From the NCBI RefSeq assembly GCF_012070395.1, contig NZ_JAAFYS010000003.1:682001-746000 (forward strand): DNA of 64,000 bases. The letters are read 5' to 3'. How positions within the stretch are numbered: position 1 is the first letter of the stretch; each line of letters starts with the position of its first letter. The stretch comes from Pseudoroseicyclus tamaricis (GTDB lineage: Bacteria > Pseudomonadota > Alphaproteobacteria > Rhodobacterales > Rhodobacteraceae). The notes under the pieces were generated by a model, which was not told the origin of the DNA, did no database searches, and saw nothing but the letters and a program-made list of their open reading frames with translations. Positions 16,091 through 24,279 of the stretch are shown here, one piece after another. The translations under genes were made by a program, and so were the position numbers.

Positions 16091-16852
16091 TCAGGCGCGC
16101 AGGCGCCAGCCGGTGCGGAAGATCCAGGCGATGACGCCGAGACAGACCGCCGTGAAGATCGCGATGGCGAAGAGCGAGGTGCCCACGGCGACGTCCGACT
16201 GGCCGAAGAAGCTCCACCGGAAGCCGGAGATCAGGTAGAATACCGGGTTGAGGTGGATCAGCCCCTGCCAGAACGGCGGCAGCATCGAGGCGGAGTAGAA
16301 CGAGCCGCCAAGGAAGATCAGCGGCGTCAGGATCAGCTGCGGCACGAGGTTGAGCTGCTCGAAGCTGTTCGCCCAGATGCCGATGATGAAGCCGAGGAGC
16401 GCGAAGCTCAGACAGGTGAGCAGCAGGAACCCGACCATCGCGAAGGGGTGCAGGATCGATATCTCCACGAAGAAGAACGAGGTGCCGAGGATGATCGTGC
16501 CGATGATGAGCGCCTTGGTCATCGCCGCGCCGACAAGCCCCAGCGTCACCTCGAAGAAGTTCACCGGCGCCGCCAGCATCTCGTAGATCGCGCCCATGTA
16601 CTTGGGAAAGTAGATGGCGATGGCGGAGTTGGTGGTGCCCTGCATCATCACCGTCAGCATGATGAGGCCGGGCACGATGTAGGCGCCGTAGCTCACCCCC
16701 TCCACCTGGTCGATGCGGCTGCCGATGGCGGCGCCGAAGACGACGAAGTAGAGCGAGGTGGAGATGACGGGGGCGACCAGCGATTGCACGATGGTGCGGC
16801 GGAAGCGCTGCATCTCGCGCTTGTAGATGGTGGCGACGGCGTGTCCGTTCAT
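16091..16852 (-). CDS. ABC-2 type transporter permease
   Basis: 253 residues from ATG 16852 (MNGHAVATIYKREMQRFRRT) with six predicted membrane helices, including the ABC-2 signature stretch QLILTPLIFLGGSFYSASML near residue 180. It pairs with the upstream ATP-binding gene, whose stop it overlaps (ATGA). The pair resembles YadG/YadH-type exporters; the substrate is unknown. Confidence 0.9.
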   Translation of the reverse strand: MNGHAVATIYKREMQRFRRTIVQSLVAPVISTSLYFVVFGAAIGSRIDQVEGVSYGAYIVPGLIMLTVMMQGTTNSAIAIYFPKYMGAIYEMLAAPVNFFEVTLGLVGAAMTKALIIGTIILGTSFFFVEISILHPFAMVGFLLLTCLSFALLGFIIGIWANSFEQLNLVPQLILTPLIFLGGSFYSASMLPPFWQGLIHLNPVFYLISGFRWSFFGQSDVAVGTSLFAIAIFTAVCLGVIAWIFRTGWRLRA

Positions 16853-17793
16853 TCGGCCGCCTCCTTTTCCTTGTCGTCTTCGTGGACGAGCCCGACGAAG
16901 ATTTCCTCGAGGCTCGACTGCTTCGTCGAGAGGTCCGCCAGCTTCAGCCCCTCGTCGCGGATCGCGGTGAGCAGGCGGGTGATGCCAGTGTTCCCCGAGG
17001 CGCTGTCGTAGCTGTAGGAGAGCGTCTGCGGCCCCTCCATCACCACGCCCTTCTCGGCGAGCACCGGCGGCAGGGTACCGATGGATTCGGCCAGCTCGAT
17101 GGTGAGCGTCTTGTGGCCCATGCGGCGCATCAGGGTGTCCTTGCGCTCCACCAGCCGGATCTCGCCGCCGGTGATGACGGCGATGCGGTCGGCCATCGCC
17201 TCCGCCTCCTCGAGGTAGTGGGTCGTCAGGATGATGGTGGTGCCGGCCTGGCGCAGCTCTTCGACCACCTCCCACATGCCCTTGCGCAGCTCGACGTCGA
17301 CACCCGCCGTCGGCTCGTCGAGGAACAGCACGTTCGGCTCGTGGGAGAGCGCCTTGCCGATCAGCACCCGCCGCTTCATGCCGCCGGAGAGGGACATGAC
17401 GTTGCCGTCCTTCTTGTCCCAGAGCGAGAGCTGGCGGAGCACCTTCTCGATATGCGCGTCGTCGCGGGGCTTGCCCCAGAGGCCACGCGTGAAGGCGAGG
17501 GAGTCCCAGACCTTCGCGTACATGTCGATGTTGACCTCCTGCGGGACGATGCCGATCTGCCGGCGCGCCGCCTTGGGGTTCGTCGCGGCATCGAAGCCGC
17601 CGACGCGGATGGTGCCGGAGGTGGGTTCGGTGATGCCGCAGATGGTGGAGATCAGGGTCGTCTTGCCGGCGCCGTTCGGCCCGAGCAGGGCGAGAATCTC
17701 CCCCTCTTCGATGGAGAGCGAGACGCCCTTCAGCGCCTCGAACCCGCCGTCATAGGTCTTTCGGAGGTTCTCGACCTCGATCATGGCCGCCAT
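16849..17793 (-). CDS. ABC transporter ATP-binding protein
   Basis: 314 residues from ATG 17793 (MAAMIEVENLRKTYDG), chosen because GAGGGAGG lies just upstream; a longer in-frame start at 17826 is possible. Walker A GPNGAGKTT, Q-loop VPQEVNIDMY, signature LSGGMKRR, Walker B VLFLDEPT and the switch His in LTTHYLEEAE are all intact. A 90-residue C-terminal extension follows the nucleotide-binding domain, common in ABC-2 exporters. Operon with the permease. Confidence 0.92.
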   Translation of the reverse strand: MAAMIEVENLRKTYDGGFEALKGVSLSIEEGEILALLGPNGAGKTTLISTICGITEPTSGTIRVGGFDAATNPKAARRQIGIVPQEVNIDMYAKVWDSLAFTRGLWGKPRDDAHIEKVLRQLSLWDKKDGNVMSLSGGMKRRVLIGKALSHEPNVLFLDEPTAGVDVELRKGMWEVVEELRQAGTTIILTTHYLEEAEAMADRIAVITGGEIRLVERKDTLMRRMGHKTLTIELAESIGTLPPVLAEKGVVMEGPQTLSYSYDSASGNTGITRLLTAIRDEGLKLADLSTKQSSLEEIFVGLVHEDDKEKEAAE

Positions 17794-17859
17794 GGGGCTG
17801 CCTCCCTCGTTACCGGATTGTAGCACCGGCGGGAGGCCCGCGCGGGTGCTGTCGGCGCC

Positions 17860-17991
17860 TCACATAGGGGTGAGCGGCGGCGAGGCCAAGGGCGCCTGCC
17901 CGATTTGCGGGCGCTCCGGAGGCACCGGAGGCCCGTCCGCCCCGCAGGCAGAGAGCAGGAGCAGCAGCCCCGCGAGGAGAGCATGGCGCAT
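17860..17991 (-). CDS. 43-aa LptM-like lipoprotein
   Basis: Small lipoprotein beginning MRHALLAGLLLLLSACGADG. The lipobox LLSAC puts the lipidated Cys at residue 16, and only a short Pro-rich tail (PPVPPERPQIG) follows. This matches the YifL/LptM-type micro-lipoproteins that in this order usually lie between argH and lysA. Here argH is upstream, but lysA is replaced by the ABC exporter and a repeat-filled 438-bp gap separates it from argH. LptM assists maturation of the LPS translocon LptD in E. coli; orthology is inferred from size and shape only. Confidence 0.6.
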   Translation of the reverse strand: MRHALLAGLLLLLSACGADGPPVPPERPQIGQAPLASPPLTPM

Positions 17992-18162
17992 GACATCGAT
18001 CCTCCGCGGCACCCGGCCGCCCGGGCGGAGGATAGCGCGGGAGGGGGCGATTGCCGAGGGGGTGGAGTGAGGTGGTAGCCGAGATGGTGCGAGGTGGAGC
18101 GCTCCGGGGACTACGCCGCCGCTCGTCTCCCCGCGCGGACTCAAGGCCGCAGGCCGCCGCGC

Positions 18163-18194
18163 GAGCGCCGGCCCGTCCCCGCGGGCTGGCGCTC
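18163..18194. repeat. Family (d) palindrome GAGCGCC..GGCGCTC
   Basis: Arms GAGCGCCGGCCCG and CGGGCTGGCGCTC form a 13-bp stem (one G-T type mismatch) around a short C-rich spacer. The reverse complement is nearly identical to 22090-22120 and close to 61841-61871, so this is a dispersed palindrome present in both orientations. Confidence 0.7.
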
Positions 18195-18350
18195 TGGTTG
18201 GGCTGGGTGCCTTGCTCGGAGCGAGGAGGGGCTTGGCGGGCATGAAGAGCTCCGCACCAACGTTGCAGCGCCACCCCACGGGCCGACGTGCAACCGAGGC
18301 TCCCCGTGGAGAGCGGTCCGGTGGGCGGCGTGGCGTCCATTGGCCGGCGG

Positions 18351-18408
18351 GGGCGGTGGGTTACAAAACCACGCTACGCGGCCCCGTAGGGTGGGTTTTC
18401 AACCCACC
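18351..18408. repeat. Family (c) GGTGGGTT..AACCCACC elements, paired
   Basis: A degenerate copy (GGTGGGTTACAAAACCACGC, from 18355) is followed by an intact GGTGGGTTTTCAACCCACC at 18390-18408, preceded by CCCCGTAG. The latter ends 21 bp downstream of the argH stop. Same family as 21886, 21937, 22182, 61639, 61928, 61994 and 62046. Confidence 0.75.
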
Positions 18409-18429
18409 TTCCCGGCGCCCACCGGTCCC

Positions 18430-19818
18430 TCAGCCCAGCCGATCCTTCCACCGCTTCACCTGCGCCCGAACCTGCTCCGGTGCCGTCCCGCCATAGACCC
18501 TCCGGCTCGCCACCGAGTTCTCCACGCCGAGCACGCTGAACACCCCCTCGGTGATCCCCTCGTGCGCCTCCCGCATCTCCTCCAAGGTCAGGTCCGGCAG
18601 GTCGCAGCCCTTGTCCTCGGCCTTCGCCACCAGCGCGCCCGTCACATGGTGCGCCTCGCGGAAGGGCAGCCCCAGCTCGCGCACCAGCCAGTCGGCGAGG
18701 TCGGTCGCGGTGGAGAAGCCGAGGGCGGCGCTGGCCCGCATCGACTCGCGGTTGGGCACCATCGTCGCCACCATGCCTTCCATCGCGGCGAGCGACAGAA
18801 GGAGGTTGTCGGCGGCGTCGAAGACCTGCTCCTTGTCCTCCTGCATGTCCTTTCCGTAGGTCATCGGCAGGCCCTTCATCACCGTGAACAGCGCCACCTG
18901 CGCGCCGAGGATGCGCCCGATCTTGCCGCGGATCAGCTCCGCTGCATCGGGGTTGCGCTTCTGCGGCATGATGGAGGAGCCGGTGGACCACGCATCGCCC
19001 ATCGCCACGAAGCGGAACTGGGCGGTCGACCAGATGACCATCTCTTCGGCCAGCCGGCTGAGATGCATCGCGCAGATGCTCGCGGCGCCGAGGTATTCCA
19101 GCGCGAAGTCGCGGTCGGCCACGGCATCCATCGAGTTCGCCATCGGCCGGTCGAAGCCGAGCGCCTTGGCCGTCATGTCGCGGTCGAGCGGGAAGGACGA
19201 GCCGGCGAGTGCGGCGGCGCCGAGCGGGCTTTCGTTCATCCGAGTGCGGGCATCGGCGAAGCGCGAGAGGTCGCGCCCGAACATCTCGACATAGGCCATC
19301 AGGTGATGGCCGAAGGTCACCGGCTGGGCCACCTGCAGATGGGTGAAGCCCGGCATCACCGCGTCGGCGCATTCCTCGGCCCGCGCCACCAATGCGCGGA
19401 TCAGCTTGGTGAGCGCCTCGATCGCCGCGTCGCATTGGCCGCGCGTCCAGAGGCGGAAGTCGAGCGCCACCTGATCGTTGCGGCTGCGCCCCGTGTGGAG
19501 GCGCCCGGCGGCCTCGCCGATCAGCGCCTTCAGGCGCGCTTCGACATTCATGTGGATGTCTTCCAGCGCGGTCGAATATTCGAACTCCCCCGCCTCGATC
19601 TCTGACTTGATCGTGAGCAGGCCTTCCCGGATCGCCTCGGCATCTTTATCCGAGACGATGCCGGCCTTGGCGAGCATCGCCGCATGGGCGCGGGAACCCT
19701 CGATATCCTCGGCGTAGAGACGCCGGTCGAAGGAGATCGAGGCGTTGATCGCCTCCATGATCGCATCGGGCCCGGCGGCGAAGCGCCCGCCCCACATGGC
19801 GTTGGAGGTTTTCGACAT
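18430..19818 (-). CDS. argH: Argininosuccinate lyase
   Basis: Last step of arginine synthesis: argininosuccinate to arginine and fumarate. 462 residues from ATG 19818 ([20 protein letters not shown]). Fumarase/ASL superfamily marks: [28 protein letters not shown] and the signature loop [15 protein letters not shown] with the catalytic Ser. The start is interlocked with the divergent tlpA start (CATG at 19816-19819). A shorter start at MWGGRF (19797) would leave a gap, but MSK.. is the usual form. A further upstream in-frame start at 19839 would run into tlpA. Confidence 0.96.
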   Translation of the reverse strand: MSKTSNAMWGGRFAAGPDAIMEAINASISFDRRLYAEDIEGSRAHAAMLAKAGIVSDKDAEAIREGLLTIKSEIEAGEFEYSTALEDIHMNVEARLKALIGEAAGRLHTGRSRNDQVALDFRLWTRGQCDAAIEALTKLIRALVARAEECADAVMPGFTHLQVAQPVTFGHHLMAYVEMFGRDLSRFADARTRMNESPLGAAALAGSSFPLDRDMTAKALGFDRPMANSMDAVADRDFALEYLGAASICAMHLSRLAEEMVIWSTAQFRFVAMGDAWSTGSSIMPQKRNPDAAELIRGKIGRILGAQVALFTVMKGLPMTYGKDMQEDKEQVFDAADNLLLSLAAMEGMVATMVPNRESMRASAALGFSTATDLADWLVRELGLPFREAHHVTGALVAKAEDKGCDLPDLTLEEMREAHEGITEGVFSVLGVENSVASRRVYGGTAPEQVRAQVKRWKDRLG

Positions 19819-20374
19819 GTCTCTCTCTCCCTGGCGCACCGCTCTGATCGCCGCCTGTTACCTCGCGCCCGCTCTCGCCGCAATTCCGGCAGCGGCCGAG
19901 GTGACGGAGGACCTGCTCACGGGCGACATGCGCAAGTTCGTGGCCGAGGAGCGGGCGGTCTCCGATGTCGCCTTCACCGGCCCGGACGGGGCGGAGGAGA
20001 CGCTGTCGGACTACGAGGGGCAGGTCGTGCTGGTGAACTTCTGGGCCACCTGGTGCGCCCCCTGCCGGGAGGAGATGCCGACGCTGGCGGCCCTGCAGGA
20101 GGAGATGGGAGGCGAGGACTTCACGGTGCTCACCATCGCCACCGGCCGCAACCCGCAGCCAGCCATCGAGGGCTTCTTCGAGGAGATCGGTGTGGAGGGC
20201 CTGCCTGTCGCGCTGGACCCGCAGCAGCAGCTCGCCCGGGACATGGCGGTGCTTGGCCTGCCGATCACCATCCTCGTCGACGCCAAGGGCCGGGAGGTCG
20301 GCCGCCTGATCGGCGGGGCGGACTGGAACTCTCCCGAGGCGCAGGCGCTGATAGCGTCGGTGATGGAGGGCTGA
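19817..20374 (+). CDS. tlpA: TlpA-type periplasmic thiol:disulfide protein
   Basis: 185 residues from ATG 19817, with a signal peptide/anchor at about 5-27 ([20 protein letters not shown]). Thioredoxin fold with the active site WATWCAPC (C80, C83) and the cis-Pro loop [10 protein letters not shown]. Such proteins reduce apocytochrome c or copper-site cysteines outside the cytoplasm. Divergent from argH with start codons overlapping by 2 bp, so each gene's promoter must lie inside the other gene. Confidence 0.9.
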   Translation: MSLSPWRTALIAACYLAPALAAIPAAAEVTEDLLTGDMRKFVAEERAVSDVAFTGPDGAEETLSDYEGQVVLVNFWATWCAPCREEMPTLAALQEEMGGEDFTVLTIATGRNPQPAIEGFFEEIGVEGLPVALDPQQQLARDMAVLGLPITILVDAKGREVGRLIGGADWNSPEAQALIASVMEG

Positions 20375-20389
20375 CGGCGCCGCCAGGCA

Positions 20390-20435
20390 GCGGAAACCAT
20401 ATGGTTTCCGCCCGCGATTTCCATATGGAAATCGC
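20390..20435. repeat. Tandem palindromes centred on CATATG (family b)
   Basis: Two perfect palindromes 2 bp apart: 20390-20411, core GGAAACCATATGGTTTCC, and 20414-20435, core GATTTCCATATGGAAATC. They follow the tlpA stop by 15 bp. The minus-strand reading of 5198-5240 is the same element with a few changes. Between here and era (20436-20627) the sequence is GC-rich and includes a partial family (d)-like arm near 20520 (GGCGAGCGCCGGCTCGTGGG); no gene was seen. Confidence 0.8.
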
Positions 20436-20627
20436 CGCCCGGCGGCCGCCCACCTTCTGTACCACTCACCTTTCACCCGGCGCCAAGCGCGCCCTGCCTG
20501 TAAGCGCGCCTCAGGCGCCGGGCGAGCGCCGGCTCGTGGGCTGCTGCGTGGGAGAAGGCCCCCTCCCCTTCACAAGAGCCGCCCGGTCGGCTATGCCCTC
20601 ACATCCCGTTCCAGAGAGAGCCCGCCC

Positions 20628-21533
20628 ATGTCCACCCGCGCCGGATTCGTCGCCCTGATCGGCGAGCCCAATGCGGGCAAGTCGACGCTGCTCAACCGCA
20701 TGGTCGGCGCCAAGGTCTCCATCGTCACCCATAAGGTGCAGACGACCCGCGCCCGCATCCGCGGCGTGGCGATGCACGGCGAGAGCCAGATCGTCTTCGT
20801 CGACACGCCCGGCCTCTTCCGCCCCCGCCGCCGGCTCGACCGCGCCATGGTCGCCGCCGCCTGGGGCGGGGCCGGCGATGCCGATGTGGTCGTTCTCTTG
20901 ATCGAGGCGCATCGCGGCCTCACCGAGGGTGTCGAGGCGATCCTCGCGAAGCTGGAGGAGGTCGCCGGCGGCCGCCCCGTCGCCCTCGCCATCAACAAGA
21001 TCGACCGGGTGAAGGCCGAGGTGCTCCTCGGCCTGACCGAGAAGATGAACGGCCGATATCCCTTCGAGCGGACCTTCCTCATCTCTGCCGAGCGCGGGCA
21101 TGGCACCGAGGATCTCAAGGAGTGGCTGTCCACCCAGATCCCCGAGAGCCCGTGGCTCTACCCGGAGGACCAGATCGCCGACCTGCCCATGCGCATGATC
21201 GCCGCCGAGATGACGCGCGAGAAGCTCACCCTCCGCCTCCATCAGGAGCTCCCCTACGAGCTGACGGTGGAGACGGAGAGCTGGGAGGAGCGCGAGGACG
21301 GCACGGCCCGCATCGAGCAGATCGTCTACGTCGCCCGTGACGGCCACAAGGGCATCGTCCTCGGCCACAAGGGCGAGACGATCAAGGCCGTCTCCAAGGC
21401 CGCGCGGGAGGAGCTGATCGAGTTCCTCGGCCGCAAGGTTCACCTCTTCCTGCAGGTGAAGGTGCGCCCGAACTGGCTCGAAGAGAGCGAGCGCTATTCC
21501 GAGATGGGGCTGGATTTCAAGGACGGCGCCTGA
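20628..21533 (+). CDS. era: GTPase Era
   Basis: Ribosome-assembly GTPase acting on the 30S subunit/16S rRNA 3' end. 301 residues: G1 GEPNAGKST, switch region THKVQTTRARIRG, G3 DTPG, G4 NKID, then a C-terminal KH domain (VARDGHKGIVLGHKGETIKA, with the GHKGxxIK loop) ending KVRPNWLEE. Intact and of normal length. Stop overlaps the DUF1491 start (TGATG). Confidence 0.97.
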   Translation: MSTRAGFVALIGEPNAGKSTLLNRMVGAKVSIVTHKVQTTRARIRGVAMHGESQIVFVDTPGLFRPRRRLDRAMVAAAWGGAGDADVVVLLIEAHRGLTEGVEAILAKLEEVAGGRPVALAINKIDRVKAEVLLGLTEKMNGRYPFERTFLISAERGHGTEDLKEWLSTQIPESPWLYPEDQIADLPMRMIAAEMTREKLTLRLHQELPYELTVETESWEEREDGTARIEQIVYVARDGHKGIVLGHKGETIKAVSKAAREELIEFLGRKVHLFLQVKVRPNWLEESERYSEMGLDFKDGA

Positions 21534-21865
21534 TGGAGGGCCGGCTCGCCACCGGCCTCTGGGTCTCCGCCTACCGCAAGCGGCTGGAGCTGGCGGGCAT
21601 CCCCGCCTACGTCACGGCGCGGGGCGACGACACCGCCGGGGCCGTGCTGGTGAAGCTGGCGACGATGGACGGGCAGGCGGTGCTCTACCAGCGCAGCTGG
21701 GATTACGAGACGGACGGCCGCCACTGGACCCGCCTCGCCGAGGGCCCCGAGCCGGAGGTCGACGACAGCGCCCGCCGCCAGCGCGGTATGGACCCTGACC
21801 TCTGGGTCATCGAGATCGAGGACCGTCAGGGCCGGACGCTGCTGGAGGAAGACGGGCTGGCTTAG
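21533..21865 (+). CDS. DUF1491 family protein
   Basis: 110 residues, MEGRLATGLWVSAYRKRLEL at the start and a C-terminal DPDLWVIEIEDRQGR. The family is characteristic of alphaproteobacteria and commonly sits directly behind era, as here with a 1-base overlap. No catalytic motif; function unknown. Confidence 0.85.
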   Translation: MEGRLATGLWVSAYRKRLELAGIPAYVTARGDDTAGAVLVKLATMDGQAVLYQRSWDYETDGRHWTRLAEGPEPEVDDSARRQRGMDPDLWVIEIEDRQGRTLLEEDGLA

Positions 21866-21883
21866 GCGACGGCCAACCGGCCC

Positions 21884-21957
21884 CCGTAGGGCGGGGTTCA
21901 CCCCCGCCGCCTCCTCGAGTTGCCCCTCCCTGTAGGGTGGGTTTCCAACCCACCACC
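21884..21957. repeat. Two family (c) elements downstream of DUF1491
   Basis: CCCGTAGGGCGGGGTTCACC with a matching CCCGCC arm (21886-21908) and GGTGGGTTTCCAACCCACC (21937-21955), both preceded by GTAGG. They differ in arm sequence but share the plan: GTAGGG, inverted arms, a 3-4 base loop. Confidence 0.75.
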
Positions 21958-21984
21958 CCCTCTCAACCGGGTGCAAAGGTTGCA

Positions 21985-22125
21985 GGCGCAGGGCGAGCGC
22001 CCGCCCCTGGGATGGCGCACCCACGTTTCCGCGGCAGCGCTTTATGGCGCAACCACCTCCCCGCCCCGACCGCCGCGCAAACCTCACCGGAGCGCCAGCC
22101 CGCGGGACGGGCCGGCGCTCGCCCT
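21985..22125. repeat. Composite family (d) inverted element
   Basis: A left block GCGCAGGGCGAGCGCCCGCC (21987-22006) and, about 85 bp later, GAGCGCCAGCCCG..CGGGCCGGCGCTC (22090-22120) followed by GCCCTGCGCC. The outer GCGCAGGGCGAGCGCC is complementary to the right end GGCGCTCGCCCTGCGC, so the whole can fold into a long stem with a shorter internal palindrome. A close relative lies at 61738-61885. No gene is present. Confidence 0.65.
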
Positions 22126-22181
22126 GCGCCTTTGGCGCGCACCGGGCGGGGAAACAGCACCAGCCGCCGCGCCTTCCGTCG

Positions 22182-22206
22182 CAGGGTGGAGTTTCACCCC
22201 ACCGCC
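22182..22206. repeat. Family (c) element overlapping a gene end
   Basis: GGTGGAGTTTCACCCCACC preceded by CGCAG. On the minus strand this repeat supplies the last codons and TGA stop of the Pr6Pr-like reading frame (22194-22196), so the element lies over the 3' end of that gene. Confidence 0.7.
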
Positions 22207-22822
22207 CCGTCCCTCTCCCATCGGCCCAGCCCCTTCGCCAGCGCCACCAGCACCAACCCTCCCAGCCAGAACGCCACGAAGAACACCACGATGTTCCTGA
22301 TCGATCCGGCCCAGCCCAGCTCCGGCGCGTTGATGAAACCGTAGGGCCAGAACCCGCTCGCGAAGCCCCAGACCATCGCGATCGCCACGTAGAGCGCCGG
22401 CCAGCCCAGCCACACCAGCGCCGCCCGCCACGCCAGCCCCGTCTTTGGCGCGAAGCCCAGCCACCAGAGCGCCACCGCCACGGGTATCACCGCGTGGTGA
22501 CCTCTGGCGATCCACCAGCCGATCCCCTCGGTCGCCGCCCCTCCCCCGAGCAGCGTGAAGAAGACCAGCCCGAGGATCGCCGTCCAGAGCACCAGCCCGG
22601 CGGGCCAGAGCCTCCCCAGCCCGCACCCCGTCGCCGCCATCCAGAGGAAGCTCGCCGTCACCAGCCAGTTCGTCATGTCGGAGTAGTAATGCGCCCTCGC
22701 GATGACCGCCTCCGCCAGCGTCCCTGTCCCCGACCGACGGCAAAGTCCGCCCCGATGGTGACGCAGCAGAGCAGGGCGACGAGGGCGGCGGCGACGCGGG
22801 CGGGAATGGTCATGCCGGCCAT
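22194..22822 (-). pseudogene. Pr6Pr-like membrane protein, apparent frameshift near the N-terminus
   Basis: From ATG 22822 (or 22813) one frame gives [20 protein letters not shown] and continues ..GADFAVGRG, a plausible first membrane helix. The rest of the protein is in another frame from about 22770 onward: [20 protein letters not shown], then helices VTASFLWMAATG, LVLWTAILGLVFFTLL, LALVWLGWPALYVAIAMVWG and IVVFFVAFWLGGLVLVALAK. The join needs one extra base (or two fewer) around the G-rich GGTCGGGGA. Joined, it would be about 210 residues with six helices, like Pr6Pr-family proteins. It is either a recent frameshift or a sequencing error in a G-run. Confidence 0.6.
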
Positions 22823-22870
22823 CCTTGTCGCCGCTGGACGGCGGGCGCAACCGGGCGGATGATACGTGCC

Positions 22871-23584
22871 ATGGAATGGCGAGATGAAGGCTTCGTACTG
22901 TCGGCCCGCCCGCATGGCGAGACGGCGGCGCTGATCGAGGTGATGAGCGCTGCCCACGGCCGCCATGCCGGGCTGGTGCGCGGCGGCATCTCCCGCAAGG
23001 CGCGCCCGCACCTGCAGCCCGGCAACCTCCTCGACCTCACCTGGCGCGCCCGCCTGCCGGAACATCTCGGCTCCTTCACCTTCGAGCCGCGGGGCAGCTC
23101 CCCCGCCCTCTCCTCCCGCCTCGCCCTCGCCGGCGTCAGCGCCACCTGCGCCCTGCTCTCGCTGACCCTGCCGGAGCGGGACCCGCATCCCGGCCTCTTC
23201 CAGCAGAGCCTCGCGCTCATCGCCATGGCGGGTGACCCGCTCTTCCCGCTGGCCTACCTGCAATGGGAGCGGGCGCTCCTCGACGACATGGGCTTCGGCC
23301 TCGACCTCTCCTCCTGCGCCGTCACCGGCGCCACGGAGGGTCTCGCCTACGTCTCCCCCACCTCCGGCCGTGCCGTCAGCGCAGCCGGCGCAGGGGAGTG
23401 GGCGCCGCGTCTTCTCGAGCTGCCGCCGATCCTCCTTGGCCTCGGCAATGGCGGGCCGGACGAGATCGCCCGCGCCCTCGGCACCACCGGCTGGTTCATC
23501 GAGCACCGCCTCCTCGCCAGCACCGACCATGCCCTCCCCCCGGCCCGCGCCCGCCTCGTCGACGCCATCCGCGCCTCCGCCTGA
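22871..23584 (+). CDS. recO: DNA repair protein RecO
   Basis: Recombination mediator of the RecFOR pathway, loading RecA on SSB-coated DNA. 237 residues from ATG 22871 ([20 protein letters not shown]), the family's usual start; ATG 22859 would add four residues. N-terminal OB-fold ([20 protein letters not shown]), then the helical C-terminal domain ([20 protein letters not shown]). The Cys residues of the zinc-binding version are largely missing, as in many alphaproteobacteria. Located after era as is common in this order. Confidence 0.93.
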   Translation: MEWRDEGFVLSARPHGETAALIEVMSAAHGRHAGLVRGGISRKARPHLQPGNLLDLTWRARLPEHLGSFTFEPRGSSPALSSRLALAGVSATCALLSLTLPERDPHPGLFQQSLALIAMAGDPLFPLAYLQWERALLDDMGFGLDLSSCAVTGATEGLAYVSPTSGRAVSAAGAGEWAPRLLELPPILLGLGNGGPDEIARALGTTGWFIEHRLLASTDHALPPARARLVDAIRASA

Positions 23585-23616
23585 CTCTCCACGCCTCTCA
23601 GCGCCGCTCCCTGCCT

Positions 23617-23678
23617 CTCGCCCTTTTGCTAAGTACCTCTCGGGGGGCTCCGGGGGGCAGACAGCCCCCCGGTCCTGC
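23617..23678. repeat. Family (e) repeat after recO
   Basis: CTCGCCCTTTTGCTAAGTAC followed by CTCTCGGGGGG, then CGGGGGGCAGACAGCCCCCCG, a 7-bp GC hairpin. Nearly the same arrangement occurs at 53892-53950 (CGCCCTTTTACAAATACCTC). It may terminate recO transcription. Confidence 0.6.
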
Positions 23679-23710
23679 CCCCTCCACCCATCCCGCCGCC
23701 GGCCCCGCCC

Positions 23711-23765
23711 GGAGGATCGCCGGCGCGCTGGGGTGGGCGGGCGGGAGGCGTGCCGGCGATCCTCC
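23711..23765 (+). repeat. Hairpin with G-quadruplex-type loop, copy 1 (family a)
   Basis: Perfect 14-bp arms GGAGGATCGCCGGC (23711-23724) and GCCGGCGATCCTCC (23752-23765) enclose a 27-base loop containing GGGGTGGGCGGGCGGG (23730-23745): four G-runs with one-base linkers. The loop is shared with copies at 26257, 39679 and 59091, but the arms are not. It lies between recO and rpsU, which converge. Confidence 0.8.
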
Positions 23766-23796
23766 GCCAGCCCCCCCTGAACACAGCCCCCGAAAA

Positions 23797-23831
23797 CGAC
23801 AAACCCCCGAGGCCATCGCCACGGGGGTCGT
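23797..23831 (-). terminator. Rho-independent-like terminator of rpsU
   Basis: On the minus strand the arms ACCCCCG/CGGGGGT (23822-23828 and 23803-23809) form a 7-bp stem with a 12-base loop, flanked by GAC/GTC, followed by TTTG. It starts 37 bp after the rpsU stop. Confidence 0.6.
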
Positions 23832-23864
23832 CAACTCAAACCGTTGCCGGAAGGGAAGGTGCGT

Positions 23865-24071
23865 TTAGAGCAGACCTTCGCGCTGCAGCTTCTTGCGGGC
23901 GAGCTTGCGCTGGCGGCGGATCGCCTCGGCGCGTTCGCGGGCCTTCTTCTCGGAGGGCTTCTCGAAATGCTGCCGGAGCTTCATCTCGCGGAAGACGCCT
24001 TCGCGCTGGAGCTTCTTCTTCAGGGCGCGGAGCGCCTGATCGACGTTGTTGTCGCGGACGGAAACCTGCAT
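23865..24071 (-). CDS. rpsU: 30S ribosomal protein S21
   Basis: 68 residues, [20 protein letters not shown] then the very basic helix [20 protein letters not shown]. Length and motif are exactly those of S21. ATG 24071 is preceded by AAAGGTGGTG as ribosome-binding site. Single gene with its own terminator. Confidence 0.97.
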   Translation of the reverse strand: MQVSVRDNNVDQALRALKKKLQREGVFREMKLRQHFEKPSEKKARERAEAIRRQRKLARKKLQREGLL

Positions 24072-24279
24072 GTGGGTGTCACCACCTTTCTTGCTAGAGT
24101 GTCGGAAACTTGCAGGAGCGCTCCATATAGGGCCCTCTCCCCAAGCTGTCCACCCTCGCTCCTCCCGGACCTTCCGCAACCCCATAGGGCACCGGCGCGT
24201 TGAGCTTTTGCCCCGCCCGGCGCAGGATGCGCCCGAATCCAAAGGCCGACCCCAAGGCAAACCCTCCCGGAGGACGCCC

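Larger units (their letters stand above)
17992..18429. other. Repeat-filled gap between argH and the lipoprotein gene
   Basis: No coding sequence with family-like content was found in these 438 bases on either strand. They hold a family (d) palindrome (18163-18194), a degenerate and an intact family (c) element (18351-18408), and GC-rich DNA resembling the stretches at 21985-22125 and 61735-61900. The three regions look like copies of one larger composite intergenic element. Confidence 0.6.

Noticed and set aside
14931-16217. Long N-terminal extension of the L,D-transpeptidase frame
   Set aside because: It is antisense to the P1 peptidase; the lipoprotein signal at 14930 fixes the true start.
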